From Nonomuraea sp. NBC_00507 (GTDB taxonomy: Bacteria > Actinomycetota > Actinomycetes > Streptosporangiales > Streptosporangiaceae): a stretch of 64,000 bases of DNA. This document shows positions 9,187 through 16,523 of this stretch, piece by piece. Made by a program: the position numbers and the translations under genes. The DNA lies in contig NZ_CP107853.1 of the NCBI RefSeq assembly GCF_036013525.1, forward strand, positions 5,146,001 to 5,210,000, given 5' to 3'. Under the pieces are notes generated by a model that saw nothing but the letters and a program-made list of their open reading frames with translations, was not told the DNA's origin and made no database searches. How positions within the stretch are numbered: the first letter of the stretch is position 1; each line of letters starts with the position of its first letter.

Positions 9187-9836
9187 AACCGGTATCCGGC
9201 CTGCGGGACGGTCTCGATCAGCGGCGGGTCGCCGAGCTTGCGGCGCAGCCGGCTGATCGTCACCTTCACCGTCTGGGTGAACGGGTCGGCGAACTCGTCC
9301 CAGCAGCGCTCCAGCAACTGTTCGGCGGAGACCACCGCGCCCTCGGCGGCCAGCAGCAGCTCCAGGACGGCGAACTCCTTGGGGCTCAGCGGCAGCCGCC
9401 GCCCGTCACGGGTGGCGATCCGGGTGGCGGCGTCCAGCCGCAGGTCGCCGCGGACGAGCACCGGCGGGAGCGCGCGGGCCGACCGCCTGGCCAGCGCCCG
9501 GACCCGGGCGACCAGCTCGGCGAAGGCGAACGGCTTGGGCAGGTAGTCATCGGCGCCGACGCCCAGCCCGGTCACCTTGTCGTCGATCGTCCCCGCGGCG
9601 GTGAGCATGAGCACCCGGGAGGGATGGCCGGCCCCGGCCAGCGACCTGCACACCTCGTCACCGTGCAGGCCGGGCAGGTCCCGATCGAGCACGACCACGT
9701 CGTAATGGTTGACCCAGGTGTGTTCGAGCGCGGCATGGCCGTCCAGCACCACGTCGACGGCCATGCCCTCGCGGCGCAGGCCCGCGGCGACCGTCTGGGC
9801 CAGTTCCTCGTGGTCCTCGACCACCAGCACCCTCAT
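9183..9836 (-). CDS. OmpR/PhoB-family response regulator
   Basis: A 217-residue regulator with a receiver domain (EDHEE acidic pocket, phospho-acceptor Asp51 in VVLDRDLPG, Lys in DDYLPKPF). The winged-helix DNA-binding domain includes LSPKEFAVLELLL and VKVTISRLRRKLGD. It is the first gene of a two-gene operon with the kinase at 8080. Direct GGTAAC repeats just upstream, between it and the divergent secreted-protein gene, are a likely binding site. Confidence 0.93.
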   Translation of the reverse strand: MRVLVVEDHEELAQTVAAGLRREGMAVDVVLDGHAALEHTWVNHYDVVVLDRDLPGLHGDEVCRSLAGAGHPSRVLMLTAAGTIDDKVTGLGVGADDYLPKPFAFAELVARVRALARRSARALPPVLVRGDLRLDAATRIATRDGRRLPLSPKEFAVLELLLAAEGAVVSAEQLLERCWDEFADPFTQTVKVTISRLRRKLGDPPLIETVPQAGYRL

Positions 9837-9860
9837 GATCTCCAGGATGCCTCGTCAGGG

Positions 9861-9900
9861 GGTAACAGCGCGGTAACCGTCGCCGTTGCCGTCGTGTAAC
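9861..9900. promoter_or_regulatory. Putative response-regulator site: direct GGTAAC repeats
   Basis: GGTAAC occurs at 9861 and 9872, an 11-bp spacing typical of direct repeats bound by OmpR-family dimers. A weaker GTAAC follows at 9896. The site lies between the divergent response-regulator gene and the secreted-protein gene at 9943 and could control both. Confidence 0.5.
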
Positions 9901-9942
9901 CGGTCCTGGACTTTGCTGGGCGCACCGAGAAAAGGAGGCATC

Positions 9943-10278
9943 ATGTTCGGCTCGACGATCAGAAGGCTGGTTCTGGCCGCGGCGGTCCTCGTCGCCGTCA
10001 CGGGCGGAAGGGCGGCCGCCTCGGAGGAGGCGCCCGCCGGGGACGTCACGGAATTCACCGCCTGCATGCGCTCGCACGGGCTGCCCGACTTCCCCGAGGT
10101 TGCGTTCTCCTCGGACGGGCTGGTCAACCTGCACATCAAGGGTGAGCGGGTCGACGTCCTGTCCGAGAAGTACGGGGCCGCGGTCCAGGCGTGCCAGTCG
10201 GTGTTGCCCGCCGGGACCCGGCTGCCGAAGGCACCGGCTGCGCCGCCCGCGCCGGCCGCGCCGTCACTCCCGTCCTGA
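9943..10278 (+). CDS. Small secreted protein with CMRSHGLPDFPEV motif
   Basis: A 111-residue protein starting at ATG 9943 behind AAAGGAGG. Residues 1-26 form a signal peptide (IRRLV, Ala/Val core, GGRAAA). The mature part has the motif FTACMRSHGLPDFPEV with Cys41 and a second Cys at 84. These may form a disulfide outside the cell. The C-terminus is a Pro/Ala tail. Similar Cys-Met-Arg motifs recur in actinobacterial secreted proteins near two-component systems and efflux pumps; the function is unknown. It is divergent from the 9183 regulator and probably its target. Its end overlaps the convergent ArsR gene by 15 bp. Confidence 0.8.
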   Translation: MFGSTIRRLVLAAAVLVAVTGGRAAASEEAPAGDVTEFTACMRSHGLPDFPEVAFSSDGLVNLHIKGERVDVLSEKYGAAVQACQSVLPAGTRLPKAPAAPPAPAAPSLPS

Positions 10279-10590
10279 CAAGGCGCGCAGCAGCCCGGGG
10301 AACGCTTGGTCGATCTCGTCGCGGCGCAGCGCGTTCATGCGGGAGGTGCCCACGTAGTACTGCCGGATGAGACCGGCCTCACGCAGCACATTGAAGTGGT
10401 GGGTGGCGGTGGACTTGCTGACCGGCAGGTCGAAGGTGCCGCAGCGCATGTCCTGGCCGGCGGCGTAGAGCTCGCCGACGATCCGGCGGCGCACCGGGTC
10501 GACCAGGGCATCGAGCACCTGCTGCAAAGTGATCGTCTGGATGTCCGGGTGGGGCGGGATGCGGTCCCGCCCTGCTTGCCGCGTTGCCAC
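10264..10590 (-). CDS. ArsR-family (helix-turn-helix) transcriptional regulator
   Basis: A 108-residue winged-helix regulator. I start at GTG 10590, behind GGTGAG; the longer frame begins inside the operator-like repeats. The core LDALVDPVRRRIVGELYAA, VSKSTATHHFNVLREAGLI and YYVGTSRMNALRRDE matches ArsR-type repressors. A Cys (MRCGTF) lies just before the recognition helices, so metal or redox sensing is possible but not shown. It is divergent from the oxidoreductase at 10695, its likely target. Confidence 0.88.
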   Translation of the reverse strand: MATRQAGRDRIPPHPDIQTITLQQVLDALVDPVRRRIVGELYAAGQDMRCGTFDLPVSKSTATHHFNVLREAGLIRQYYVGTSRMNALRRDEIDQAFPGLLRALSGRE

Positions 10591-10594
10591 CTCA

Positions 10595-10651
10595 CCATCG
10601 TACGACACCCATCGAAGTACGATGAACATCGAAGTTTGACAGCGATCGTAC
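10595..10651. promoter_or_regulatory. Operator-like repeats and promoter between ArsR gene and oxidoreductase
   Basis: The region holds repeated CATCG/ATCGTA elements, including the dyad CATCG-AAGTA-CGATG at 10610-10624 and further ATCGTAC copies near 10597 and 10645. A TTGACA at 10636-10641 could be the -35 box for the rightward gene, with TTGAGT 17 bp downstream as a weak -10. This suits ArsR repression of both directions. Confidence 0.5.
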
Positions 10652-10694
10652 TTTCCGCTTGAGTGAGGACCCGAGCGTGAAGGGGTGATGGGTG

Positions 10695-11693
10695 ATGGTC
10701 AAAACGGTGCGGTTCCATGAGCTCGGCGGTCCGGACGTGCTGCGGCTGGAGGACGTGGAGGTCGGCGAGCCCGGTCCCGGTGAGGCGTTGATCCGGGTGG
10801 ACGCGATCGGGCTCAACCGGGCCGAGGTGTTGTTCCGCGGCGGCCACTACATCGAGCCGGTCAAGGAGTTCCCCGCCCGGCTCGGCGCCGAGGCGGCGGG
10901 AGTGGTCGAGGCCGTCGGCGCGGACGTGGCGGGATTGGAGGCCGGGCAGCCGGTCAGCGTGGTGCCCGCGTTCTCGATGAACGACTACGGCGTCTACGCC
11001 GAGCGCGCGATCGTCCCCGCGGCCGCGGTGCTCCATCGCCCCGACGGGGTCGGCGCGGTCGAGGGTGCGGCCGTGTGGATGCCGTACGTGACGGCCTATG
11101 GGGCGCTGGTGGAGATCGGCGGGGTGCGGGCCGGGGACACGGTCGTGCTGACCGCCGCCTCCAGCAGCGTGGGACTGGCCGCGATCCAGGTCGCCAACCG
11201 TGTCGGCGCGGTGCCCATCGCCACCACCCGCACCCGGGCCAAGGCCGAACGGCTTCGCAAGGCGGGGGCGGCCGAGGTGATCGTCACCGGCGAGGAGGAC
11301 GTCGTCGCCCGCGTGCTCGACCTCACCGCGGGACGAGGCGCCGCATTCGTCTTCGACGCCATCGCGGGCCCCGGCGTGGTGGATCTGGCCAAAGTGGTTG
11401 CCCCGGGTGGCACGCTCTTCGAATACGGTGCGCTGAGCGGTGAGGTGACCCCCTATCCGGGGTTCGCGCTCGGCATGCCCGCCCTGAACATGCGCACCTA
11501 CACCGTCCACGAGACGACGACCGACCCGGAGCGGCTACGCCGGGCCGCGGCGTTCGTCTCCTCCGGCCTGCGGAGCGGCGCCTTCGAGCCCGTCGTGGAC
11601 CGGGTCTTCGGCCTGGACGAGATCGTCGCAGCGCACCGTTACCTGGAGGCCGGCGACCAGGTGGGCAAGATCGTCGTCACGGTGAACCATTGA
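10695..11693 (+). CDS. Medium-chain dehydrogenase/reductase (quinone oxidoreductase-like)
   Basis: A 332-residue NAD(P)H-dependent oxidoreductase. It has an N-terminal GroES-like fold (HELGGPDVLRLEDVEV, LGAEAAGVVEAVGADV) and a Rossmann domain with the TAASSSVGLAAIQVA nucleotide-binding segment. The structural and catalytic zinc cysteines of alcohol dehydrogenases are absent, which favours the quinone oxidoreductase branch. ATG 10695 is chosen over the GTG directly before it. It is divergent from the ArsR regulator, which probably represses it. Its last 159 bases overlap the reading frame of the convergent kinase. Confidence 0.88.
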   Translation: MVKTVRFHELGGPDVLRLEDVEVGEPGPGEALIRVDAIGLNRAEVLFRGGHYIEPVKEFPARLGAEAAGVVEAVGADVAGLEAGQPVSVVPAFSMNDYGVYAERAIVPAAAVLHRPDGVGAVEGAAVWMPYVTAYGALVEIGGVRAGDTVVLTAASSSVGLAAIQVANRVGAVPIATTRTRAKAERLRKAGAAEVIVTGEEDVVARVLDLTAGRGAAFVFDAIAGPGVVDLAKVVAPGGTLFEYGALSGEVTPYPGFALGMPALNMRTYTVHETTTDPERLRRAAAFVSSGLRSGAFEPVVDRVFGLDEIVAAHRYLEAGDQVGKIVVTVNH

Positions 11694-13055
11694 TCGGTGC
11701 GATAGACGGGACCCGTCCACCGTGAACCCGACCGCCGCCCCGCCGCCGGGCCGGGCTCTGGCGAAGACCGCGCCGCCGTGCGCCTCGGCGACCTCGCGCA
11801 CGATGGCCAGGCCCAGCCCGGACCCGGGCAGGCGGCGGGCGGTGCCGGCCCGGTAGAAGCGGTCGAACACCCGTGCCGCGTCGTCGGCGGGGATGCCGGG
11901 CCCGCGGTCGGAGACGGTGATCGTGCCCTGGCAGATGTGGACCTCGATGGGCTCGGCGCCGTCGTCGAACTTGGCGGCGTTCTCCAGCAGGTTGCTGATC
12001 GCGCGTTCGAGTCGCTGGCGGCGACCGCGGACCACGGAGTCGTCGGCGTCGATCCGCACCGGCCGGCCGGCGCGCCTGCGCAGGCGCTGCGCGGCGCCGT
12101 GGGCCGCCGCGGCCAGGCTCACGGGCGCCTCGGCCTCGTCGTTGTACCGGGCGAGTGCGAGCTCGACGAGCTCGTCGACCAGGTGGCTGAGCTCACGCGC
12201 CTCGCCCTCGACGTCGTCGAGGAGCCGGGCGCGGGCGTCAGGGGAGAGCTCGGCGTAGCGGCGCAGCACACTGGTGTTGGTGCGCAGGCTGGTCAGCGGG
12301 GTCCGCAGCTCGTGGGCGGCGTCCTCCACCAGCCTGTCCTGGGCCTCGCGGGCGGCGGCGAGGCGGGCGAGCATCGTGTTGAACGCGGCCGAGAGCCGGC
12401 CGACCTCGTCGGAGCCGTCCACCGGCACCTTACGCTCCACGGGCCCGTGGACGCTGACCTCTTCGGCCACCTTGGCGAGCCGTACCAGGCGCCGGGTGAT
12501 GCGCCCGGCGACCAGCCAGCCCAGGGCCGCGGCGACGAGCATGACCGCGAGGCTGAGCGCCGCGATCTCGTTGGCCACGCTGCCCAGCAGGCGGTAGGTG
12601 GGGTCGAAGTGGATCGCGACCTGCAGGGCTCCGCGGCCCCCGCCGAGCGCGGTGGTCAGCAGGCGATAGCAGTGCGAGTCGACGAAGACCTCGGCGGTGT
12701 GCGTGCCCCCGGGGGCGGCGGAGGCGGCAAGGGCGCGGGTGACGTCGGAGACCGGCAGCGTGATGGTCGCGCCGCCCAGATGCCGGGCCGTGCCGTCGCG
12801 GGCCACGGCCTGGGCGACCATCTCATACCTGTCGTCGTCGTCCCGGCTGGGTGGGGGGCGCATGGCCAGGCTGGCGGGGAGCTCCGGCGCCTGGCCCGGG
12901 CCGTTGGCCAGGATGGCCGTGGTGTCCCGCAAGGAGCGGTCGATCTCCGCGGTGATGCGTTCGGAGGCGGCGCCATAGCTGAGCACGCCGACCAGCGACG
13001 ACACCACGGCGGCGACCACGGCGAAGGCGAGTGCGAACCGCGAGCGCAGGCTCAT
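11535..13055 (-). CDS. Sensor histidine kinase (MprB-like) with antisense-overlapping tail
   Basis: A 506-residue kinase. Membrane segments at about 9-29 and 164-184 enclose an extracytoplasmic domain of ~135 residues. A HAMP segment follows, then His248 in AAHELRTPLTSL, the N box NLLENAAKFD and GSGLGLAIV. It starts ATGA-overlapped with its response regulator. The kinase domain should end near residue 448 (GFTVDG). The frame instead runs on for about 58 residues, antisense to the last 159 bases of the oxidoreductase gene. Either this tail is real or a stop has been lost. The overall type resembles MprB/envelope-stress kinases, by family similarity only. Confidence 0.9.
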   Translation of the reverse strand: MSLRSRFALAFAVVAAVVSSLVGVLSYGAASERITAEIDRSLRDTTAILANGPGQAPELPASLAMRPPPSRDDDDRYEMVAQAVARDGTARHLGGATITLPVSDVTRALAASAAPGGTHTAEVFVDSHCYRLLTTALGGGRGALQVAIHFDPTYRLLGSVANEIAALSLAVMLVAAALGWLVAGRITRRLVRLAKVAEEVSVHGPVERKVPVDGSDEVGRLSAAFNTMLARLAAAREAQDRLVEDAAHELRTPLTSLRTNTSVLRRYAELSPDARARLLDDVEGEARELSHLVDELVELALARYNDEAEAPVSLAAAAHGAAQRLRRRAGRPVRIDADDSVVRGRRQRLERAISNLLENAAKFDDGAEPIEVHICQGTITVSDRGPGIPADDAARVFDRFYRAGTARRLPGSGLGLAIVREVAEAHGGAVFARARPGGGAAVGFTVDGSRLSHRSMVHRDDDLAHLVAGLQVTVRCDDLVQAEDPVHDGLEGAAPQAGGDERRGPA

Positions 13056-13753
13056 GGCCGCCGGACCACGTAGCCCACGCCGCGCACCGTCTGGATCACG
13101 TCGTGCCCGCCGGCTTCGGCCAGCTTCCGGCGCAGATAGCCGATGTAGACCGCCAGGTTCTTGGAGTCCGGGCCGAAGTCGTAGCCCCAGATCCGCTGGT
13201 AGATCGTCGAGTGGTCCAGCACGATTCCCGCGTTGTGCACCATGAGCTCCAGCAGGTCGAACTCGGTCTTCGTCAGCTGCAGCTCCGCGTCGGCCCACCA
13301 GGCCCGCCGTGCGGTGGGGTCGACGCGGAGGGATGCGAGCTCGAGCACGGCGTCGTCGTGGCCCGGCACGTGCGCCGCCTGCGCCAGTGTGGCGCGGCGC
13401 AGCAGCGCCCGCAGGCGGGCGAGCAGCTCGTCGAGCTCGAAGGGTTTCGGCAAATAGTCGTCGGCGCCGGCGTCCAGGCCGGCGACCCGATCGGGGGTCT
13501 CGACCCGGGCGGTGAGCATCAACACCGGGGTGCGGTCACCCTCGGCGCGCAGCACACGGCACACGGCCAGGCCGTCGACATGCGGCATCATCACATCGAC
13601 CACCAGGGCATGGAAACTGTCCCGGCGGGCCCGGGTCAAGGCCTCCACCCCGTCGACCGCGGCGACGACGTCGTACCCTTCCAGCTCCAGCGCCCGCGCA
13701 AGGGACTCGCGGATGGCACGATCGTCGTCGGCGATGAGGACACGATTCGGCAC
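13052..13753 (-). CDS. OmpR-family response regulator (MprA-like)
   Basis: A 233-residue regulator. The receiver has the DDD pocket at 9-11, phospho-acceptor Asp53 in VVDVMMPHVDG and Lys in DDYLPKPFEL. The winged helix ends in IGYLRRKLAEAGG and QTVRGVGYVVR. The GTG start at 13753 sits inside a perfect inverted repeat. Co-translated with the kinase at 11535. The C-terminal sequence is of the MprA/PrrA class. Confidence 0.93.
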   Translation of the reverse strand: MPNRVLIADDDRAIRESLARALELEGYDVVAAVDGVEALTRARRDSFHALVVDVMMPHVDGLAVCRVLRAEGDRTPVLMLTARVETPDRVAGLDAGADDYLPKPFELDELLARLRALLRRATLAQAAHVPGHDDAVLELASLRVDPTARRAWWADAELQLTKTEFDLLELMVHNAGIVLDHSTIYQRIWGYDFGPDSKNLAVYIGYLRRKLAEAGGHDVIQTVRGVGYVVRRP

Positions 13754-13767
13754 CTCTAAATGGTGCC
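13749..13767. promoter_or_regulatory. Inverted repeat over the response-regulator start codon
   Basis: GGCACC (13749-13754), a 7-base loop and GGTGCC (13762-13767) form a perfect dyad that contains the GTG start of the regulator. It could be an autoregulatory operator or an mRNA hairpin that hides the start. Confidence 0.45.
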
Positions 13768-13798
13768 TTATGTCGCGTCTACTTCAACCCTCCCGATC

Positions 13799-14746
13799 TC
13801 AGGCCGGTACGGTCTGCGGCTCCCAGGAGAAGACAGCGGCCGACTTCGGGTCGGCGGTGACGCGCAGCCAGTTGGCGGCGGTGTCGCCGTACGTCTCCAG
13901 GCGGGTCAGGTTGGGCACCCCGGCGTAGCCGGGCTCCACCTCGTAGACGTGCTCGTCGCCATGCGCGAGCACGACCGGCTTGCCGTAGGCCCGGGCCCGC
14001 TCCACGATGCGCGCCCTGATCTCGGCGAATCCGGGAGTGTTCAGGGGCTCGGCCTGCATCATCAGCAGCACGCCCGGCGCCTGCGTACGGCCGGCGACGG
14101 CGAAGGCGTTGTCGATCCAGTCCAGCGCGGCGGCCTTGCGCGCCTCGAACTCCGCCAGCCGCTCCGCGGGCCGGTCGCCGCCCGGCAGCTGGCTCCAGGG
14201 GGCCAGGTCGTTCTCACTGCCGACCACGTGCACCGTGGCGAAGACCACACCGGATCGGGTGAAGAGCACGTTCTCCCGGTAGTCGCGGTGACGGGCGTCA
14301 CGGGCCTGGGTGCGCACGCCCATCGGGTGGCCGCCGATGGTGCGTCCCGCGATGGGATAGAAGATGCGGCGGACCGCCTCCAGCCGTTCGGTGGGGACGT
14401 AGCCGCCGGCGGCCGTGCGATGGCAGTCGGTCCACTCGTTGTCGCCGGGCGTCAGCACGAACGGGTCGTCGAACGTGCCGAACAGTCCGGCCAGCGTCGT
14501 GAAGCGGGCGTCGTCGCAGGTGGAGGAGCCGTTCTTGACGTCACCCGCGTGCAGGACGAAACGGACGTCCGGGTCGGCGTCGATGGAGTCGACGAGCTTG
14601 GGGAACACGGCCTGCTGGGCGTCGCCGTAGGGGGTGTCGCCGATCAGGGCGAACGTGACGGAGGGCCCGGAGGAAGCCTGCGCCGGGACGGACGGCACGA
14701 GCAGGGACGCGGTGATCAGGGCGGACAGAAGCAGAGATTTACGCAT
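13799..14746 (-). CDS. Secreted metallophosphoesterase
   Basis: A 315-residue protein with a signal peptide (residues 1-24, ending VPAQA). The calcineurin-like metal-binding motifs appear in order: IGDTPYG, HAGDVKNG, TPGDNEWTD and the C-terminal HGDEHVYE. A dinuclear-metal phosphoesterase acting outside the membrane is therefore likely; the substrate is unknown. ATG 14746 is preferred because the signal peptide begins there; the longer frame adds a non-signal leader. It is divergent from the sigma-factor gene at 14874. Confidence 0.85.
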   Translation of the reverse strand: MRKSLLLSALITASLLVPSVPAQASSGPSVTFALIGDTPYGDAQQAVFPKLVDSIDADPDVRFVLHAGDVKNGSSTCDDARFTTLAGLFGTFDDPFVLTPGDNEWTDCHRTAAGGYVPTERLEAVRRIFYPIAGRTIGGHPMGVRTQARDARHRDYRENVLFTRSGVVFATVHVVGSENDLAPWSQLPGGDRPAERLAEFEARKAAALDWIDNAFAVAGRTQAPGVLLMMQAEPLNTPGFAEIRARIVERARAYGKPVVLAHGDEHVYEVEPGYAGVPNLTRLETYGDTAANWLRVTADPKSAAVFSWEPQTVPA

Positions 14747-14873
14747 GCGCGAATCTCTAACAGCCACGGGAGGCTTGCCGATGAAGCCGAGCCGACGGGC
14801 CGGGAAACGGAGAGTCGGGGGTGCAACCTTTGGGCCAGTGGGTCGCGTTGGGAAGGGGCGAGAGGAGAGCACA

Positions 14874-15380
14874 TTGGATCAACACGAGGGCTTCCGCGAG
14901 TTCGTGCTGGCCCGCCAGCAATCGCTGATGCGGACCGCGTACCTGCTCATGGGAGACGCCCATCTCGCCGAGGACCTGCTGCAGAGCGTGCTGTCCAAGG
15001 TCGTCGGACAGTGGTCCAAGCTGTCCAGGAGCGGCAACCCCGAGGCGTACACGCGCAAGGCGCTGGTCAACCAGTACATCTCCTGGCGGCGCCGTCATCG
15101 CCCTGAGTTACCGAGCGCGCACCCGCCCGAGCGGAGCGCCTCCTATGACGAAGCCACGCTCGATCGGATCGTGCTGCGGCAGGCACTGGCCCGGCTGGGC
15201 CGCAAGCAGCGCGCCGTGATCGTGCTGCGCTTCTGGGAGGACCTCACCGAAGCGCAGACGGCCGACGTGCTCGGCTGCTCGATCGGCAACGTCAAGAGCC
15301 AGACCCATCGCGCGCTGGCCCGCCTGCGCGAGATCGCGCCCGAGCTGATGGATCTACACGTCGAGGAGGTGGCCCGATGA
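14874..15380 (+). CDS. SigE-family ECF RNA polymerase sigma factor
   Basis: A 168-residue sigma factor. I place the start at TTG 14874, seven to twelve bases after AGAGGAGAG; the upstream in-frame sequence is not protein-like. Region 2 is visible in RTAYLLMGDAHLAEDLLQ, and region 4 in LTEAQTADVLGCSIGNVKSQ. It is followed, with an ATGA overlap, by a single-pass membrane protein that is probably its anti-sigma factor. The type is the actinobacterial SigE-like (SACE_1801/SCO-type) group, by sequence pattern. Confidence 0.92.
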   Translation: MDQHEGFREFVLARQQSLMRTAYLLMGDAHLAEDLLQSVLSKVVGQWSKLSRSGNPEAYTRKALVNQYISWRRRHRPELPSAHPPERSASYDEATLDRIVLRQALARLGRKQRAVIVLRFWEDLTEAQTADVLGCSIGNVKSQTHRALARLREIAPELMDLHVEEVAR

Positions 15381-16474
15381 CGAGGCTGCGCAACGCGCTG
15401 GAGGGTCTCGCGGCGGAGGCCCCACCGGTGAGCCTGGCCGACGTGGCCATCGAGGGCCATCGGCGCAGGCGGCGCACCACATTGGCGGTGGTCGCCGCCG
15501 CGACGGTCGTGGCGCTGGTGGTGACGACGGCGGGGGCCGTCATGGCCTGGCCGCGTACCGACCAGACGGCCACGCAGAAGCAGGTGGACACGGTGCCCGA
15601 CCTGCCCGATCGCAACGTGGGGGCGATCAGCCACGCCTACCAGACGCCCTGCGAGATCGACGAGGTGACGCGCAAGGCCGACTGCAGTGCCGTGGAGTGG
15701 CGGGTGGTCACGCGGAGCGGCAAAACGTACCGGGTGCCGGACGCGCTCGTCTCGACCCGCAAGGGCCGGCGGGGGCCCCTCGCGATCAGCCGGGACGGGA
15801 GCATGCTCGCCTACTACGAGCGCCGCGCCCAGACGTTCGTCGTCCACAAGCTGGAGACCGGCAACAGGACGGTCTCCCCTGTCACGGTGAAAGAAGATCG
15901 GATCGGCGTCGGCGCCCTGCTGGCGGTCTCCGACGACGGCCGGTACATGGCCTTCGACCCGCGCGAGGGAAGCAAGGAACCCGGCCTGCTGATCGACCTG
16001 GCCAACAAGGCGGTGCCGATACCCGGCAAGTATGAGGTGATCAGCATCAGGAACGGCCTGGTCGAGCTCGTCCGGTACGTCAAGACGGACCTGTGGCTGA
16101 TGCCGGTCAAGGGCGGAGGCAAGCCGGTGCGCTTCGACGGCGTGTTCATCCACTTCAGCGAGCTGTCTCCGGACGGCCGCACGGTGGCCGCCGTCGAGTT
16201 CTCGGACGCCAACAAGGCGGGCTTCGGCAGGCTCACGCTGCTCGACGCCAAGACGGGGCGCACCCTGCGCAAGGTGACCGTCCGCGGCCTGCCGAAGAAG
16301 GGCGTCGTCGACGGCACCAGCCTCTGGCTGAGCCGCTCCGAGGTCCTGGTCAACGTTGGCGACAAGGACCACATGTACTCCTACGCGGTCGACGTCACCA
16401 CCGGGCGGGCGAAGCGCTGGGCCGACTACTCCGACGAGCGCAGCGCGGCCCTCGTCCTGCCCGGAGTGAGCTGA
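15377..16474 (+). CDS. Probable membrane anti-sigma factor with beta-propeller-like outer domain
   Basis: A 365-residue protein. A short cytoplasmic N-terminus ends in a basic HRRRRRTT stretch. One membrane segment follows (about 35-57), then an outer domain with repeated strands such as LAISRDGSMLAYY, LAVSDDGRYMAF and FSELSPDGRTVAAVEF, a WD40/TolB-like propeller pattern. Its ATGA overlap with the sigma factor gene and its topology make it the likely anti-sigma partner. A canonical ZAS domain (HxxxCxxC) is not visible. A hairpin terminator follows. Confidence 0.78.
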   Translation: MTRLRNALEGLAAEAPPVSLADVAIEGHRRRRRTTLAVVAAATVVALVVTTAGAVMAWPRTDQTATQKQVDTVPDLPDRNVGAISHAYQTPCEIDEVTRKADCSAVEWRVVTRSGKTYRVPDALVSTRKGRRGPLAISRDGSMLAYYERRAQTFVVHKLETGNRTVSPVTVKEDRIGVGALLAVSDDGRYMAFDPREGSKEPGLLIDLANKAVPIPGKYEVISIRNGLVELVRYVKTDLWLMPVKGGGKPVRFDGVFIHFSELSPDGRTVAAVEFSDANKAGFGRLTLLDAKTGRTLRKVTVRGLPKKGVVDGTSLWLSRSEVLVNVGDKDHMYSYAVDVTTGRAKRWADYSDERSAALVLPGVS

Positions 16475-16478
16475 AGCA

Positions 16479-16512
16479 GCGGCCCGGCGGGGGGCACCTC
16501 CCGCCGGGCCGC
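16479..16512. terminator. Bidirectional hairpin terminator
   Basis: A perfect 13-bp stem (16479-16491 with 16500-16512), core ggcccggcggg, encloses an 8-base loop. It sits between the convergent anti-sigma and sugar-binding-protein genes. There is no U tract, which is usual in this GC range. Confidence 0.8.
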
Positions 16513-16523
16513 CGTTCGTCCGG

